DNA of 64,000 nucleotides from Thermoplasmatota archaeon (GTDB taxonomy: Archaea > Thermoplasmatota > Thermoplasmata > UBA10834), in NCBI GenBank assembly GCA_018818785.1, contig JAHIRF010000006.1, positions 223,636 to 287,635 of the forward strand, given 5' to 3'. The notes under the pieces are model-generated. The model did not search any database. It was given only the letters and a program-made list of their open reading frames with translations, and was not told the origin of the DNA. The translations under genes were made by a program, and so were the position numbers. Shown here in pieces: positions 62,907-64,000 of the stretch (position 1 is its first letter; every line of letters begins with the position of its first letter).

Positions 62907-63761
62907 GTGCAGGATGAATCGCCCGGCAAGTCTTTAGTCCTGAAATTCTTACATATGAATACAATGCAGCAATCCATGCAGCAGCTGCTGACAGACATGA
63001 TGATGTCATTGCGCAATCGCTATGACATTAATGATGAGAAGATGGTCATGATAAAGGAGTTCATAAGAGTGAGCAAGAACGATCTTGACGCATCGAGAAT
63101 CCTGTATGATCACGAATTATTTGCATTGGCTGTTTTTCACTTACAGCAGGCTGTGGAGAAAGCGATAAAAGCTCAATGTTTGCTATCAGGCCTGATTTCG
63201 GAAAAAGAAATCAGAACAATACAGCATGAATCGCTCAGGGGCCAACAAATCATTGCGAATAGGTTTTCAGAACTCGTGAAGGTACACGCACAAGAGAACC
63301 CGAATCTGGATGTTGTTCCCAGACTAGATGAGATTATGGGTGAGAAACGGCTTGAGATGGCAAGAATTGATGGAAATGGAATCGACACCATTCTATCTGC
63401 CTATGATAGGCAAATAGAGTCCCTAGACATTGCCAAACTACTGACGACTGAGAAGCTAGAGCCAATACTTTCTGAAATCAGACGAAACAGCCCAGACCTC
63501 GAGATATCCGACAGTGATGCTCAAGCGATATTAGATCAGTTTAAGGAATTGGGTCCAAGTCTAATCTGCACTGCAGAGAACTTTACATTCCTTTTTGTTG
63601 CCTCAGCGATTACATTTCCACATGCAGTCTGTACACGATATCCTGGAGGCGAAATGAGCCCCAAGGACTACAATCCATCACTGGGAATAGTCAACCGCCA
63701 ACCAGAGTTGACCAAGCGATTCGATAAGGTAATTGAGTACTTGGAACTCCAAGTTAGATGA
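62907..63761 (+). CDS. HEPN-domain protein
   Basis: A 284-residue protein. The core KNDLDASRILYDHELFALAV, HLQQAVEKAIKAQCLL and the following IQHES (residues about 52-110) match HEPN domains, often found in toxins and defence RNases. The standard RX4-6H pair is not clearly visible in the second half. GTG 62907 is the frame start; ATG 62955 (Met17) is an alternative. No adjacent MNT nucleotidyltransferase is seen, so it may act alone or with the 62028 protein. Confidence 0.65.
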   Translation: MQDESPGKSLVLKFLHMNTMQQSMQQLLTDMMMSLRNRYDINDEKMVMIKEFIRVSKNDLDASRILYDHELFALAVFHLQQAVEKAIKAQCLLSGLISEKEIRTIQHESLRGQQIIANRFSELVKVHAQENPNLDVVPRLDEIMGEKRLEMARIDGNGIDTILSAYDRQIESLDIAKLLTTEKLEPILSEIRRNSPDLEISDSDAQAILDQFKELGPSLICTAENFTFLFVASAITFPHAVCTRYPGGEMSPKDYNPSLGIVNRQPELTKRFDKVIEYLELQVR

Positions 63762-63837
63762 AGGCTTGGATGAGCTCTTGCCATTATTCGATGCCCCATG
63801 ACTATGTTGATCCAGATTGAAATCAGAAAAAGGAAGT

Positions 63838-63872
63838 CTGGCTCGCATCGGGTTCAAATCCCGGCGGCCGCA
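63838..63872 (+). other. tRNA 3'-end fragment at right island boundary
   Basis: CTGGC (3' half of an anticodon stem), TCGCA, then T arm TCGGG-TTCAAAT-CCCGG and the acceptor strand CGGCCGC with discriminator A. The 5' acceptor (GCGGCCG) and anticodon are missing. It differs from the left fragment and points the opposite way. Confidence 0.6.
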
Positions 63873-63891
63873 CGTCCATTCTTCTGAGAAA

Positions 63892-63902
63892 AGGATATAA
63901 AG
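63892..63902 (+). promoter_or_regulatory. TATA-like box of the right-edge gene
   Basis: GGATATAAAGC lies about 50 nt before the ATG at 63946 and outside the island. Confidence 0.5.
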
Positions 63903-63945
63903 CGGAATTGTGTCAAGGAGTCGAGTTCGAAGAGGAAGTGGTAGA

Positions 63946-64000
63946 ATGATGGAGCGGTTCGGTGCGTATCTAGTGTCAAAGCCAAAAAGGGCAGTTCAAA
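63946..64000 (+). CDS. Start of a gene cut by the right edge, possibly an RND/MMPL-type transporter
   Basis: Only about 18 codons are visible: ATG 63946 (or ATG 63949) then ERFGAYLVSKPKRAVQ. The ribosome site GAGGAAGTGG is upstream, with a TATA box near 63895. The pattern MERFGxYLVxxPK resembles N-termini of MMPL/RND exporters, but this is too short for certainty. Confidence 0.45.
   Translation, partial: MMERFGAYLVSKPKRAVQ

Larger units (their letters stand above)
53220..63872. mobile_element. Integrative accessory island flanked by outward-facing tRNA 3' fragments
   Basis: The stretch lacks core genes, has lower GC in its middle, and contains recombinases, small DNA-binding proteins, membrane proteins of unknown role and repeated promoter modules. 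The left edge is a tRNA 3' fragment on the minus strand (53220-53250) only 15 bp from the integrase stop; the right edge is a different tRNA 3' fragment on the plus strand (63838-63872). The fragments are not direct repeats, so a simple integration with attL/attR copies is not shown. The exact ends are inferred. Confidence 0.6.

Noticed and set aside
63762-63837. A possible complete tRNA at the right boundary
   Set aside because: The 75 nt upstream of the T arm have no matching acceptor strand or D arm.

Overview
The window is one contig piece of an archaeal chromosome, most likely a euryarchaeote related to Thermoplasmata/Methanomassiliicoccales. The evidence for Archaea is an archaeal RNA polymerase subunit L, TruD, a group II chaperonin, the PAN proteasome ATPase, an MBF1-type regulator, archaeal GltX, archaeal phosphoglycerate kinase, a prepilin peptidase of the PibD/FlaK type, archease, a Hef helicase, and many genes with a TATA-like box about 25-30 nt before the start codon. 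The class-level placement is inference. No rRNA, CRISPR array or intact insertion sequence is visible.

Layout. 1-4.9 kb: two divergent cysteine desulfurases, IscU, the PyrD/PyrK dihydroorotate dehydrogenase pair and a new 49-residue four-cysteine protein ending at a strong hairpin. 4.9-9 kb: a homocitrate/isopropylmalate-type synthase, tRNA-Cys, a Cys-containing HTH regulator, and two paralogous secreted proteins with matching upstream boxes. 9-16.7 kb: cysK-cysE-cysS-radical SAM operon (cysteine synthesis and charging), gltX, a UbiD-family decarboxylase and an IscA-like protein. 16.7-24.2 kb: information-processing genes (Hef, zinc ribbons, RpoL, TruD, PAN, MBF1, DUF2240, HisA-like). 24.5-30 kb: a folding cluster, thermosome-grpE-dnaK-dnaJ. 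30-35 kb, minus strand: mevalonate-pathway decarboxylase, archease, endonuclease III and the TldD/PmbA protease. 35-45 kb: aspartate dehydrogenase, M24 peptidase, small membrane protein, pyruvate-kinase-like domain, histone-deacetylase-like enzyme, a four-CBS/HPF fusion, pgk with an unusual leader, a GfcR-like regulator, a ketopantoate reductase and a prepilin peptidase. 45-53.2 kb: a monofunctional-looking HhH glycosylase, AmrS, ThiL, a LarA homologue with an HdrD/GlpC-like Fe-S protein, FolP and a V4R-PAS histidine kinase.

53.22-63.87 kb is an accessory island. It is bounded by two different tRNA 3'-end fragments that both face outward. It carries a tightly packed operon of a winged-helix protein, a serine recombinase and a tyrosine recombinase; a tandem ribbon-helix-helix protein; a large winged-helix/Cys protein; an AT-rich repeat-bearing intergenic stretch; three membrane/surface genes, each behind a copy of the same roughly 30-bp promoter module; and three poorly known genes, the last a HEPN-domain protein. 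Beyond it the chromosome resumes with the start of another gene at the right edge.

The core genes form plausible teams: sulfur mobilisation (NifS/IscU/IscA, CysK/CysE/CysS, tRNA-Cys), protein quality control (thermosome, DnaK system, PAN, TldD/PmbA) and isoprenoid/flavin chemistry (MvaD-like, UbiD-like). The parts most likely to be undescribed are the island with its repeated promoter module, the 49-residue Cys protein, the regulated secreted pair and the pgk leader.
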